From: Limnohabitans sp.
Lineage (GTDB): Bacteria > Pseudomonadota > Gammaproteobacteria > Burkholderiales > Burkholderiaceae_C
Length of the DNA: 6,718 bases
Assembly (NCBI GenBank): GCA_018883305.1
Contig: VEQI01000189.1
Span: 1 to 6,718 of the forward strand
Direction of reading: 5' to 3'
The notes beneath the pieces were generated by a model. That model had not been told where the DNA came from. It searched no databases and saw nothing but the letters and a program-made list of their open reading frames with translations. Every line of letters starts with the position of its first letter. The stretch's first letter is position 1. The position numbers and the translations under genes were made by a program. Positions 1 to 5,954 of the stretch are shown one piece after another.

Positions 1-378
1 GCTGTGGTGCATGCGCCTGAGTGCCAAGTTGAATTTGTACTTCGGCGTCCCAAGGTGGGGGAGCAGTACTTGCCCAGTCATTTGCGGTACATGGCTTCGT
101 ACTTTCGCAAGTCCTCCGTGACGGGTTGTTTCTATCTCACGATGACGCTCTCCACCGGTACTTGGCTGTGGTTGGTCTTGCAAGCCCAGCGAGGTGCTGT
201 CGAAGTGAGCACGGGCTGGGTCTTGCTGGCATCCTTGCTGGGATTGGCCATCATTGAGCACGTGTTGATGTTGTTCGCTTTGCCCTTGCAACGGTTGTGG
301 GGCTGGGCCATGCGGCGTCGTGATGTTTCAGCGCAGGTCCCGACGACCGGTCTGCCAGCACCTGTGGATCGCGCATGA
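1..378 (+). CDS. puhE: PuhE, photosynthetic complex assembly protein (3' part only)
   Basis: The reading frame is open from the first base, so this is the C-terminal part (125 codons) of a gene that begins outside the window. The motif LPSHLRYMASYFRK, followed by two hydrophobic segments (roughly window residues 43-62 and 71-95, the second containing AIIEHVLMLFALPL) and a basic tail, matches my recollection of the C-terminus of PuhE-type integral membrane proteins. These are encoded in purple-bacterial photosynthesis clusters and are thought to help assemble the reaction centre-LH1 complex in the cytoplasmic membrane. The stop codon overlaps the crtI start as ATGA (375-378), which implies translational coupling. 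The GTG codons near base 4 are not argued to be starts. The family call rests on the motif and the position beside crtI. The exact biochemical role is not shown by the sequence. Confidence 0.78.
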   Translation, partial: AVVHAPECQVEFVLRRPKVGEQYLPSHLRYMASYFRKSSVTGCFYLTMTLSTGTWLWLVLQAQRGAVEVSTGWVLLASLLGLAIIEHVLMLFALPLQRLWGWAMRRRDVSAQVPTTGLPAPVDRA

Positions 379-1913
379 ATGCCTATCGCGCCATCGAAGA
401 CCGAGGCCACATCGGCACTGAACTCGGGCGTCGCCCCAAAGCCCTGGTGATAGGAAGCGGATTTGGTGGATTGGCAGCTGCCATTCGCCTGAGCTGCAAA
501 GGCTATAACGTGGAAGTGCTTGAGAAGCTGGCACAACCTGGCGGCCGCGCGCAAGTGCACCGCCAGGACGGCTTCACTTTTGATGCCGGGCCAACGATCA
601 TCACGGCGCCATTTTTGCTGGAGGAGCTGTGGGATCTGTGTGGCCGACGCTTCAGTGACGATATCGATTTGCGTCTGATGGACCCGTTTTATCGGATCCG
701 GTTTGTCGACGGCACCTATTTCGATTACAGCGGTGACGAAGCCGCCATGTGTGCGCAAATCGCCAAATTTGATGCGGCCGACATCGATGGCTATAAACGG
801 CTCATGGAGGTGGCCCAACTGTGCCGTCAACTCGGTTTTGAGGAGATGGGTTCGATTGCCTTCGATCGTTTTTCGGATCTGCTGGCTGCCTTGCCCTCGT
901 TCGCGCGCATGAAAGCCTGGCGGACCATTCATGACCTGGTGGCCCAGCACATACGCCATCCTCAATTGCGTGTGGTCATGAGTTTTCACCCCTTGCTGAT
1001 TGGGGGGAATCCCTTTTCGGTGACCTCCGCGTATGCGCTGATTCATGCACTGGAGCGAAACTGGGGCGTGCATTCGGCCATGGGAGGGACGGGCGCCATT
1101 GTCCAGGGGTTGGTGAAGCTCTTGACCTTGCGTGGCGTGCCGGTTCGCTGCAATGCCACGGTCACACGCATTCAGGTCGAGCAGGGCCGTGCCCGCGGTG
1201 TTGTGCTGGAGTCGGGCGAATGTTTGCCCGCCGATATTGTTGTGAGCAACGCTGATTCGGCCTGGACCTACCGCTACTTGATCGAGGAGCAACACCGACG
1301 GCATTGGACCAACCGGCGCATTGAGCGTGGTCGCTATTCGATGGGACTCTTTGTCTGGTATTTCGGTACTCGCCGTACCTACCCGGATGTGCCCCACCAC
1401 ATGATGGTACTGGGGCCACGCTATGAGGAATTGCTGAAGGATATTTTTAAACGCCATCGACTGGCATCCGACTTCAGCCTGTATTTGCACCGCCCCACCG
1501 CCACGGATCCTTCATTGGCACCGCCGGGCTGTGATACGTTTTACGCGCTGGCACCTGTGCCACACCTGGACAGCGGAACCGCGTGGCTGGAGGAAGCGCC
1601 GCGCTACCGTGAGGCCATTGCCCAGGTGCTTGAGGCATCGGTGCTGCCGGGGCTGCGTGATTCGGTGGTGACCTCGCGGGTGACAACACCGCAAGATTTT
1701 CATGACCAGCTGTGGTCTTACAAAGGGGCAGGGTTTGGCCTGGAGCCTGTCTTGCTGCAAAGCGCCTGGTTCCGACCGCACAATCGCAGCGAAGATGTGC
1801 AGGGGCTGTATATGGTGGGCGCCAGCACGCACCCCGGGGCCGGCGTGCCCGGTGTGTTGATGTCCGCCAAAGCGCTAGAAACGGTGATACCTCATGCCTC
1901 CACATTCCGCTGA
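375..1913 (+). CDS. crtI: CrtI, phytoene desaturase (FAD-dependent)
   Basis: This 512-residue protein has the usual length of bacterial phytoene desaturases. An N-terminal Rossmann FAD motif, GSGFGG, lies at residues 27-32, with the ribose-binding Glu at about residue 50 and GGRA...FDAGPT at 56-74. The C-terminus carries the bacterial phytoene dehydrogenase signature GASTHPGAGVPGVLMS at about 482-497. The enzyme introduces double bonds into 15-cis-phytoene at the membrane. Three steps give neurosporene and four give lycopene, and the sequence does not tell me which. The start at 375 overlaps the puhE stop (ATGA), with only a weak purine stretch upstream, as expected for coupled translation. 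The last 20 nt overlap crtB. CrtD and CrtI are paralogues. Pairing with phytoene synthase directly downstream, and the separate crtD in the same window, support CrtI for this copy. Confidence 0.95.
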   Translation: MNAYRAIEDRGHIGTELGRRPKALVIGSGFGGLAAAIRLSCKGYNVEVLEKLAQPGGRAQVHRQDGFTFDAGPTIITAPFLLEELWDLCGRRFSDDIDLRLMDPFYRIRFVDGTYFDYSGDEAAMCAQIAKFDAADIDGYKRLMEVAQLCRQLGFEEMGSIAFDRFSDLLAALPSFARMKAWRTIHDLVAQHIRHPQLRVVMSFHPLLIGGNPFSVTSAYALIHALERNWGVHSAMGGTGAIVQGLVKLLTLRGVPVRCNATVTRIQVEQGRARGVVLESGECLPADIVVSNADSAWTYRYLIEEQHRRHWTNRRIERGRYSMGLFVWYFGTRRTYPDVPHHMMVLGPRYEELLKDIFKRHRLASDFSLYLHRPTATDPSLAPPGCDTFYALAPVPHLDSGTAWLEEAPRYREAIAQVLEASVLPGLRDSVVTSRVTTPQDFHDQLWSYKGAGFGLEPVLLQSAWFRPHNRSEDVQGLYMVGASTHPGAGVPGVLMSAKALETVIPHASTFR

Positions 1914-2958
1914 ATACAACACGCAGGACCTGCAAGCATGTGTGGCCATGATGAAGGGTGGCTCGAAAACCTTTTTCGCAGCCAGCCGACTCCTGCCCAT
2001 GAGAGTGCGGGCGGCGGCCATTGCTTTGTATGCGTTTTGCCGTGTTGCGGACGACCTGGTCGATCAGGGCGGGGACGCGCGTGCCAATTTGTCCATCCTG
2101 CAACAACGTTTGGATCTCATCTACGCCGGGACGCCGTCAGACGTGGTGGAAGATCATGCGCTGGCATTGGTGGTGCAGCACCATCAGTTGCCGCGCTTGT
2201 TTTTGGATGCCCTGGTGGAGGGCTTCGAATGGGACACGCAAGCGCGGCAGTACCACAGCCTGGAGCAATTACACGGCTATGCTGCCAGAGTGGCGGGTAC
2301 GGTTGGCGCCATGATGTGCTGGATCATGGGGCGGCAATCGAGCGCCACGTTGGCCCGTGCCTGTGAGTTGGGTGTGGCCATGCAGTTGACCAACATCGCA
2401 CGCGATGTGGGAGAAGATGCCCGCAACGGACGTATTTACTTGCCTCTTGACTGGCTGGCCGAGGCTGGCGTGACCCCCGGTCAATTGCTGCAGCAACCCC
2501 AGGCCTCACCAGCACTGAAGGATGTGGTGAGACGTTTACTGGACGAGGCAGACCGTTTGTACAAACAGTCCTACGCCGGCATTGCCGAATTGCCCGCTGA
2601 CTGTCGGGCGGCGATTTTGGCAGCAGGGTTGATATACGCTGAGATTGGCCACCAATTGCGCAAAGACGGATTGGACTCCGTGTCACACCGCACGGTGGTC
2701 AGCACGCGCCGCAAGTTGCTGTTGCTGGTGAGTGCGTGGACTCAAGCCGGATGGATTTATGTGGACCCTGATCCGCACCCGCCGTTAGAGGCCATCGAGT
2801 TTTTAACGCAACACTCGAAAGATCATCTTGTGGACAGCGCGGGAGACTCCCGCTTTCCTCACCGGGCCGTGCCGCAACGTATCGAGTGGGTGCTGGGGCT
2901 GTTTGAGCGTTTGGAAAACGAGCGCCGAGGCAAGCGGCCCGCCACGCAGCTTCGCTGA
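1894..2958 (+). CDS. crtB: CrtB, 15-cis-phytoene synthase
   Basis: This 354-residue squalene/phytoene synthase family protein condenses two geranylgeranyl diphosphates to phytoene, the first committed step of carotenoid synthesis. The motif GGSKTFFAAS is at residues 22-31. The first Asp-rich Mg-diphosphate motif, DDLVD, is at 53-57 within YAFCRVADDLVD. The second, DVGED, is at 171-175 within LTNIARDVGEDARNGRIYLP. All catalytic Asp residues are present. The ATG at 1894 lies inside the end of crtI. I prefer it to the internal Met-Met near 1948 because relatives carry about 15-20 residues before the GGS motif. The C-terminus (about residues 290-354) is less conserved and somewhat longer than in short family members. 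The gene ends 6 nt from the stop of the convergent small gene, with no convincing terminator between. Confidence 0.95.
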   Translation: MPPHSAEYNTQDLQACVAMMKGGSKTFFAASRLLPMRVRAAAIALYAFCRVADDLVDQGGDARANLSILQQRLDLIYAGTPSDVVEDHALALVVQHHQLPRLFLDALVEGFEWDTQARQYHSLEQLHGYAARVAGTVGAMMCWIMGRQSSATLARACELGVAMQLTNIARDVGEDARNGRIYLPLDWLAEAGVTPGQLLQQPQASPALKDVVRRLLDEADRLYKQSYAGIAELPADCRAAILAAGLIYAEIGHQLRKDGLDSVSHRTVVSTRRKLLLLVSAWTQAGWIYVDPDPHPPLEAIEFLTQHSKDHLVDSAGDSRFPHRAVPQRIEWVLGLFERLENERRGKRPATQLR

Positions 2959-2964
2959 TGCGGA

Positions 2965-3057
2965 TTATTTTTTGTTGCGCGGCTTGTTCATCCAGTTGGC
3001 GATCATGAACAGGCAAAACACAATGTACATGATGATGAAGATGGTGCTCAGTTCCAT
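2965..3057 (-). CDS. 30-residue single-span membrane peptide downstream of pucC
   Basis: This short gene codes for 30 residues from ATG at 3057 to TAA at 2965. A near-ideal Shine-Dalgarno AAGGAG (minus strand, 3068-3063) sits 5 nt before the ATG, which is the main reason I call it real. The peptide starts MELSTIFIIMYIVF, has one hydrophobic helix at about residues 4-21, and ends NWMNKPRNKK. The positive-inside rule predicts a cytoplasmic C-terminus and a periplasmic N-terminus. It contains no His, so it lacks the usual bacteriochlorophyll ligand of LH polypeptides. It lies 41 nt after the pucC stop on the same strand, consistent with the puc operon. I do not recognise the family. An accessory subunit or assembly peptide of LH2 or the reaction centre is a guess from context. 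It could also be an unrelated membrane peptide, such as a small oxidase or transporter subunit. Confidence 0.75.
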   Translation of the reverse strand: MELSTIFIIMYIVFCLFMIANWMNKPRNKK

Positions 3058-3098
3058 GAAAACTCCTTGAATGACCGGATAGACAGCTGGATGATATT

Positions 3099-4491
3099 TC
3101 ACACGCGATTGCGGGTCACGTCAATGGCAGGGTCTTTCGGGGAATACAGCAAGGGCAGCATGGCAATCCATGCCAGCACCAGCAGCCCGATTTCCAGCAA
3201 ATACACCCCGCTGTAGCCGCTGAGTGCCCCCCAGCCTTGTGCCAGCATGTCGCGCAGTACACCGCCCAAGGCCATGGCCACGCCCGCAGCCGTGGCCTGA
3301 ACAGCACCCCAAGCCCCCAAGGCCAGGCCCGTCTGTTCGGGGGGCGCGTGATTCATGGTGGATGTCAGCGTGCCATGACTGAACAACCCGGCGCCCAGAC
3401 CAATCAGGAACGTGCCCAGACCGAACACCCATGCTGACTCCAGGGGGGCGGCAAGGATGACCGCCATGAAGGCCGGAATGCCCACCATCACGCCTGAATT
3501 GGCCATCTTGAATGGATCGACCCCACGGCCGAGAACGTATGACGCCCAGCTAAAACCCAGCAGGCTGCCAGCCGACAAGGTGGCTGTCAGTGTGGTCGTG
3601 GCCGACACACTCAGTTGGAGAATTTCACCCCCATAGGGCTCCAGCAACACATCTTCCATGGTGAAGGCCATGGTGCCCAGGGCCACAACCCATAGCCGAC
3701 GCATGGCTTGGGGTCCCTGGCTGAATGCCTGCCAGGCTTGCGCAAAGTTCCCCTCCACCGGTTGATTCGGTTTGCGCAGACGACTGCGCGGTTCTTGTTT
3801 CCACAGTGCCACCACATTGAGCACCATGGTGGTCAGCGCAGCGCCTTGGATCACCTGCACCAATCGCCCCGGGGAGTAATGGGTGAGCAAATCGCCAAAG
3901 ACAAAGGCGCTGCAAATCATGCCCACCAGCAACATCACATACATCAGCCCCACCACCTTGGGCTGGGTCTCGACGGGCGCCAAGTCAGTGGCAAGCGCCA
4001 ACCCCACCGTTTGCGTGGTGTGCAAACCTGCACCCACCAGCAAAAACGCCACTGCAGCACCGAGTTGTCCGATCCAGGCCGGCGCCTCGCCGGATTGGCC
4101 TGCACCCGCCAAGACCAGCAGCGCAAAAGGCATGATGGAGAAACCACCAAACTGCATCAAGGTGCCCATCCAGATGTAGGGGACTCGACGCCAGCCCAAC
4201 TCCGATCGGTGGTTGTCAGAGCGAAACCCGATCAGTGCACGCAAAGGCGCAAACAACAAGGGCAACGCCACCATGGTCGACACCAGGGTGGCGGGCACTT
4301 TCAATTCCACAATCATCACGCGATTCAACGTGCCCACCAGCAGCACCAGGGCCATGCCAACCGATATCTGAAACAGCGACAAGCGCAGCAATCTCGACAA
4401 AGGCAATTCGGGAGGCTGCGTCGGCAAAAGGAAGAAACCTGGTGCCCAAGCTAGACCAGGACAGCACGATTTTCTGGCTGATACGTTTCAT
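3099..4491 (-). CDS. pucC: PucC, LH2 assembly protein (MFS family), with an apparent 1-nt frameshift near the N-terminus
   Basis: This is a twelve-helix-type MFS membrane protein of the PucC/LhaA (BCD) family, needed for LH2 accumulation and possibly handling bacteriochlorophyll. Recognisable stretches are LLRLSLFQISVGMALVLLVG, LNRVMIVELKVP, LIGFRSDNHRSELGWRRVPY and LMQFGGFSIMPFALLVLAG. The ATG at 4491 begins MKRISQKIV... and reaches GTRFLPFADAAS, the typical PucC N-terminus. The rest (ELPLSRLLRLSLFQ...) is in another frame. Removing one G of the GGG at 4410-4412 joins the two and gives 463 residues, close to the usual length of about 460. Without correction the open frame is 3099-4427, starting at a TTG with no visible Shine-Dalgarno. 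A sequencing indel is the simplest explanation. A genuine lesion or translational frameshifting are alternatives. The gene follows pucA after a hairpin and lacks its own clear ribosome site. Confidence 0.88.
4410..4412 (-). other. Probable frameshift site in pucC (CCC on the coding strand)
   Basis: On the coding (minus) strand the codons GCA GCC TCC CGA ATT leave the conserved reading frame here. Reading CC instead of CCC gives GCA GCC TCC GAA TTG, that is ADAAS followed by ELPLSRLL, which restores the family sequence on both sides. The location is inferred from family resemblance. The true indel could lie a few bases either way. Confidence 0.7.
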
Positions 4492-4499
4492 GTTGAAAA

Positions 4500-4525
4500 G
4501 GATCGGAATCTTGCGATTCCGATCC
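4500..4525 (-). terminator. Hairpin between pucA and pucC (attenuator or mRNA-stabilising element)
   Basis: This is a perfect 11-bp inverted repeat. On the transcript strand it reads GGATCGGAATC, the loop GCAA (a GNRA tetraloop), then GATTCCGATCC, followed directly by UUUU. It lies in the 48-nt gap between the pucA stop (4540) and the pucC ATG (4491). The stem and short U-tract fit a partial intrinsic terminator or a 3' end protector of the pucBA message. Either would let the antenna genes be expressed far more than pucC, as is known for puf and puc operons. The structure is seen directly and the role is inferred. Confidence 0.75.
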
Positions 4526-4539
4526 CCTCATTGCCCCAT

Positions 4540-4728
4540 CTATTTTTTCCCTGCATCGGCAGGGGCAGCGGCGACAGCTTTGTTGCCGCCATTCAGGTAC
4601 GCCTTGACCCAGGTCGTGTTGGACACGATGGCCAGGTGGACGCTGAAGGAGGCGACAGCCACAGCACCGATGATGATGGGAATACCCACTGATGGCTTGA
4701 CGACGCACCACAATTTTCCGTAGATCAT
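4540..4728 (-). CDS. pucA: PucA, LH2 light-harvesting alpha polypeptide
   Basis: This 62-residue antenna protein has a cytoplasmic N-terminus (MIYGKLWCVVKPSVGIP), one membrane helix with the B850 bacteriochlorophyll ligand His31 in SVHLAIVSNTTW, and a periplasmic end rich in Ala (AVAAAPADAGKK). It aligns without gaps to the Rhodoblastus acidophilus LH2 alpha sequence as I remember it: Gly4-Lys5, Trp7, Pro12, Gly15, Pro17, His31, Trp40. The positions that hydrogen-bond B850 acetyl groups (44-45, usually Tyr-Trp or Tyr-Tyr) are Tyr-Leu here. LH2, not LH1, is supported by the GKxWxVVxP N-terminus and by pucC downstream. A Shine-Dalgarno AAAGGGG precedes the ATG by about 7 nt. The gene starts 11 nt after the pucB stop, so the pair is co-transcribed and alpha and beta can be made in equal amounts. 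Confidence 0.95.
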   Translation of the reverse strand: MIYGKLWCVVKPSVGIPIIIGAVAVASFSVHLAIVSNTTWVKAYLNGGNKAVAAAPADAGKK

Positions 4729-4739
4729 GTTGTGCCCCT

Positions 4740-4892
4740 TTATTTCAGCCAGGGTGAGTAGATGTAGGCCAGCAGATGGGCGAACGCGGCAATCATGCCG
4801 AATATCTGCGTGCCCTGGATGAGATGCCTATGGATCTCCTCCGATTCGGCCTCGGTCAAACCCGTTGGCCATACTTTGTCTTTATCAGACAT
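4740..4892 (-). CDS. pucB: PucB, LH2 light-harvesting beta polypeptide
   Basis: This 50-residue antenna protein, short of the usual ORF length cut-offs, runs from ATG at 4892 to TAA at 4740. It begins MSDKDKVWPTGLTEAESEEI and carries His21 at the cytoplasmic edge of the helix. The B850 ligand His39 sits in FAHLLAYIYSPWLK, the hallmark LH beta ending. Spacing from His21 to His39 is 18 residues, exactly as between His12 and His30 of Rhodoblastus acidophilus beta. The residue equivalent to Arg20, which hydrogen-bonds B800 there, is Gln29 here (GTQIF instead of GTRVF). A strong Shine-Dalgarno AAGGAG (minus strand, 4906-4901) lies 8 nt before the ATG. It pairs with PucA to bind B800, B850 and carotenoid in the intracytoplasmic membrane. 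It is the first gene after a 147-nt gap, so a puc promoter probably lies upstream. Confidence 0.95.
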   Translation of the reverse strand: MSDKDKVWPTGLTEAESEEIHRHLIQGTQIFGMIAAFAHLLAYIYSPWLK

Positions 4893-4950
4893 GGCTTGCT
4901 CTCCTTTTCAGAAGTTGACAAACGTGCTGGACCCGCACGAGGGCTATTCT

Positions 4951-4965
4951 CAGCCGAACTGGCTG
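4951..4965. repeat. Short inverted repeat in the pucB leader
   Basis: CAGCC and GGCTG arms of 5 bp flank a 5-nt loop (GAACT), about 60 nt before the pucB start. It could form a small stem in the puc leader RNA or be a protein-binding dyad. A repeat this short also arises by chance. Confidence 0.35.
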
Positions 4966-4977
4966 TGAATTCAGTGA

Positions 4978-5005
4978 CCCCCACGTCCTCGGACAAGGGT
5001 GGGGG
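4978..5005. repeat. GC-rich inverted repeat downstream of crtC
   Basis: CCCCCAC (4978-4984) and GTGGGGG (4999-5005) form a perfect 7-bp stem. The 14-nt interior itself holds a small dyad (GTC CTCG GAC). It begins 34 nt past the crtC stop and lies before pucB on the same strand. No U-tract follows on the minus strand, so it is not a classic intrinsic terminator. It could protect the crtC 3' end, act as a processing site, or bind a regulator of the puc promoter. Confidence 0.45.
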
Positions 5006-5039
5006 AAGTAGGGGTGTCGGTGATCCATGTCATGCAACA

Positions 5040-5954
5040 TCAGGACATCCTCGGCATTCGCCAGGGCAGCATGGCTTGCACCAGGGGTGAGACCAGTCGC
5101 GGCACCGACAAGGTTTCGTGAAAACTCTGAACCGATTCGCCCAGCAACTCGTGGCTCAGCACGGCGCGCTGGTAAAAAGGGGTGTCCTCGAGCTGTTGCT
5201 GCACCTGAACCGGACCAGGACTGCGCATCTGACGCTGCAAACCCCAGCGCGTGTTGCGCAGCGCTTGTCGAGGGGGTGGTGGAAACGTTTGAACGTCACC
5301 CTGTCGATCAAACCGAAGACTCAGCACGCGGTCAGCCTGATCGGGCCACTGCATGTCGTACATCACGGCTGTACTGCCATCCCGCAGTCGACTGCGGGAC
5401 CAGTTCCAGCGATGGAAGCCACGGTCAATCGGTTCATCTCCTTCGTTGGAGTCCAGGTAGGCGTGACCGCTCCAGCGTTGCCGGGGGGACTGCAAGTCCA
5501 CCTCTATCCGGGCAGAGGGGGCAAGTGGCCCCCAGCGATGACGTCCGTGCACATCCAGGGCTGTGCTGAAATTGAATAGCTGGGTGGGGTGCAACCGGAT
5601 GCGCCCTTGCACCCGTCGTGGAATGGGTGCAGTGACTTCATTGACCTCAATATCCAGGTGCTCCCCCTGCCAGTGCACACGGCTGGGGCCAATCACCAAC
5701 TGGCTGGCGTCCCGGTGGCTGTGCCGACGACCTCGCTCGGTCATGCACCATCGGTTGGCGCCGCGGCTGTACAGCGCCACATTCAAGGCGCAATAGTGCT
5801 CGGGATCCGAGCCCGGCCGCCGCCGAGCCCAGGCATAGTAGGGCGAAAACACACTGCCGACAAAAGCAATGAGGGTCAGTCCGAACAGGCCGTCATCACT
5901 CATGGCGTCGACATACCACCAGAGATAGCCCCCACTGGGGACGACCTGATCGAA
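5040..5954 (-). CDS. crtC: CrtC, carotenoid 1,2-hydratase (hydroxyneurosporene synthase); start codon unresolved
   Basis: CrtC adds water across the terminal 1,2 double bond of neurosporene or lycopene-type carotenoids, the step before CrtD. Conserved stretches are FDQVVPSGGYLWWYVDAMSD, TLIAFVGSVFSPYYAWARRR, CALNVALY, WCMTERGRRH, LEDTPFYQR and the end QAMLPWRMPR. The WWYVD element also fits the wider CrtC/AttH fold. Conserved coding reaches back to about 5954, giving about 304 residues, normal for the family. The given upper coordinate marks that conserved edge and is not a start codon. Between 6101 and 5903 this frame has no ATG, GTG, TTG or CTG. The ATG at 6101 would overlap crtD by about 200 nt. 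The ATG at 5903 forms ATGA with the crtD stop but would cut off the conserved WWYVD. An indel near 5955-6000 or a non-standard start may be involved. Confidence 0.88.
   Translation of the reverse strand, partial: FDQVVPSGGYLWWYVDAMSDDGLFGLTLIAFVGSVFSPYYAWARRRPGSDPEHYCALNVALYSRGANRWCMTERGRRHSHRDASQLVIGPSRVHWQGEHLDIEVNEVTAPIPRRVQGRIRLHPTQLFNFSTALDVHGRHRWGPLAPSARIEVDLQSPRQRWSGHAYLDSNEGDEPIDRGFHRWNWSRSRLRDGSTAVMYDMQWPDQADRVLSLRFDRQGDVQTFPPPPRQALRNTRWGLQRQMRSPGPVQVQQQLEDTPFYQRAVLSHELLGESVQSFHETLSVPRLVSPLVQAMLPWRMPRMS

Larger units (their letters stand above)
4893..5039 (-). promoter_or_regulatory. Intergenic region crtC-pucB, probable puc leader and promoter
   Basis: This is the only sizeable non-coding gap in the window (147 nt), placed directly before the highly expressed antenna genes. 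It contains the pucB ribosome site and two inverted repeats, listed separately. I could not assign confident -35/-10 boxes. A perfect PpsR/CrtJ operator (TGT-N12-ACA) is absent; the closest is TGT-N12-TCA at 5015-5032. Promoter function is inferred from position only. Confidence 0.45.

Noticed and set aside
132..1490. Long open frame opposite puhE/crtI (about 450 codons, minus strand)
   Set aside because: It lies fully antisense to conserved puhE and crtI coding, shows no recognisable motif, and is typical of GC-rich DNA where the opposite strand stays open by codon bias.
2945..2973. Intrinsic terminator for crtB formed by CAGC-TTC-GCTG and the following T6
   Set aside because: The stem is only 4 bp and the T-run begins about 10 nt after it, so it is too weak to call.
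3708..4454. Open frame of 248 codons on the plus strand opposite pucC
   Set aside because: The composition is Gln/His-rich and low in hydrophobic residues, as expected from the complement of a membrane-protein gene. It has no family resemblance, and pucC on the other strand is clearly conserved.
4216..4491. Separate 91-residue protein starting at 4491
   Set aside because: Only its first ~27 residues resemble anything, and they match the PucC N-terminus. The remainder is pucC read out of frame.
4740..4892. LH1 beta/alpha (pufBA) identity for the two antenna genes
   Set aside because: The alpha chain matches LH2 (GKxWxVVxPxxGxP, Ala-rich tail), pucC follows directly, and there is no pufLM downstream.
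5015..5032. PpsR/CrtJ operator before pucB
   Set aside because: The best candidate reads TGT-N12-TCA, one base off the TGT-N12-ACA consensus, and a second pair has spacing 14. One such near match is expected by chance in a region of this size.
5027..5569. Plus-strand open frames opposite crtC (180 and 153 codons)
   Set aside because: They are antisense to well-conserved crtC and have no recognisable domains.
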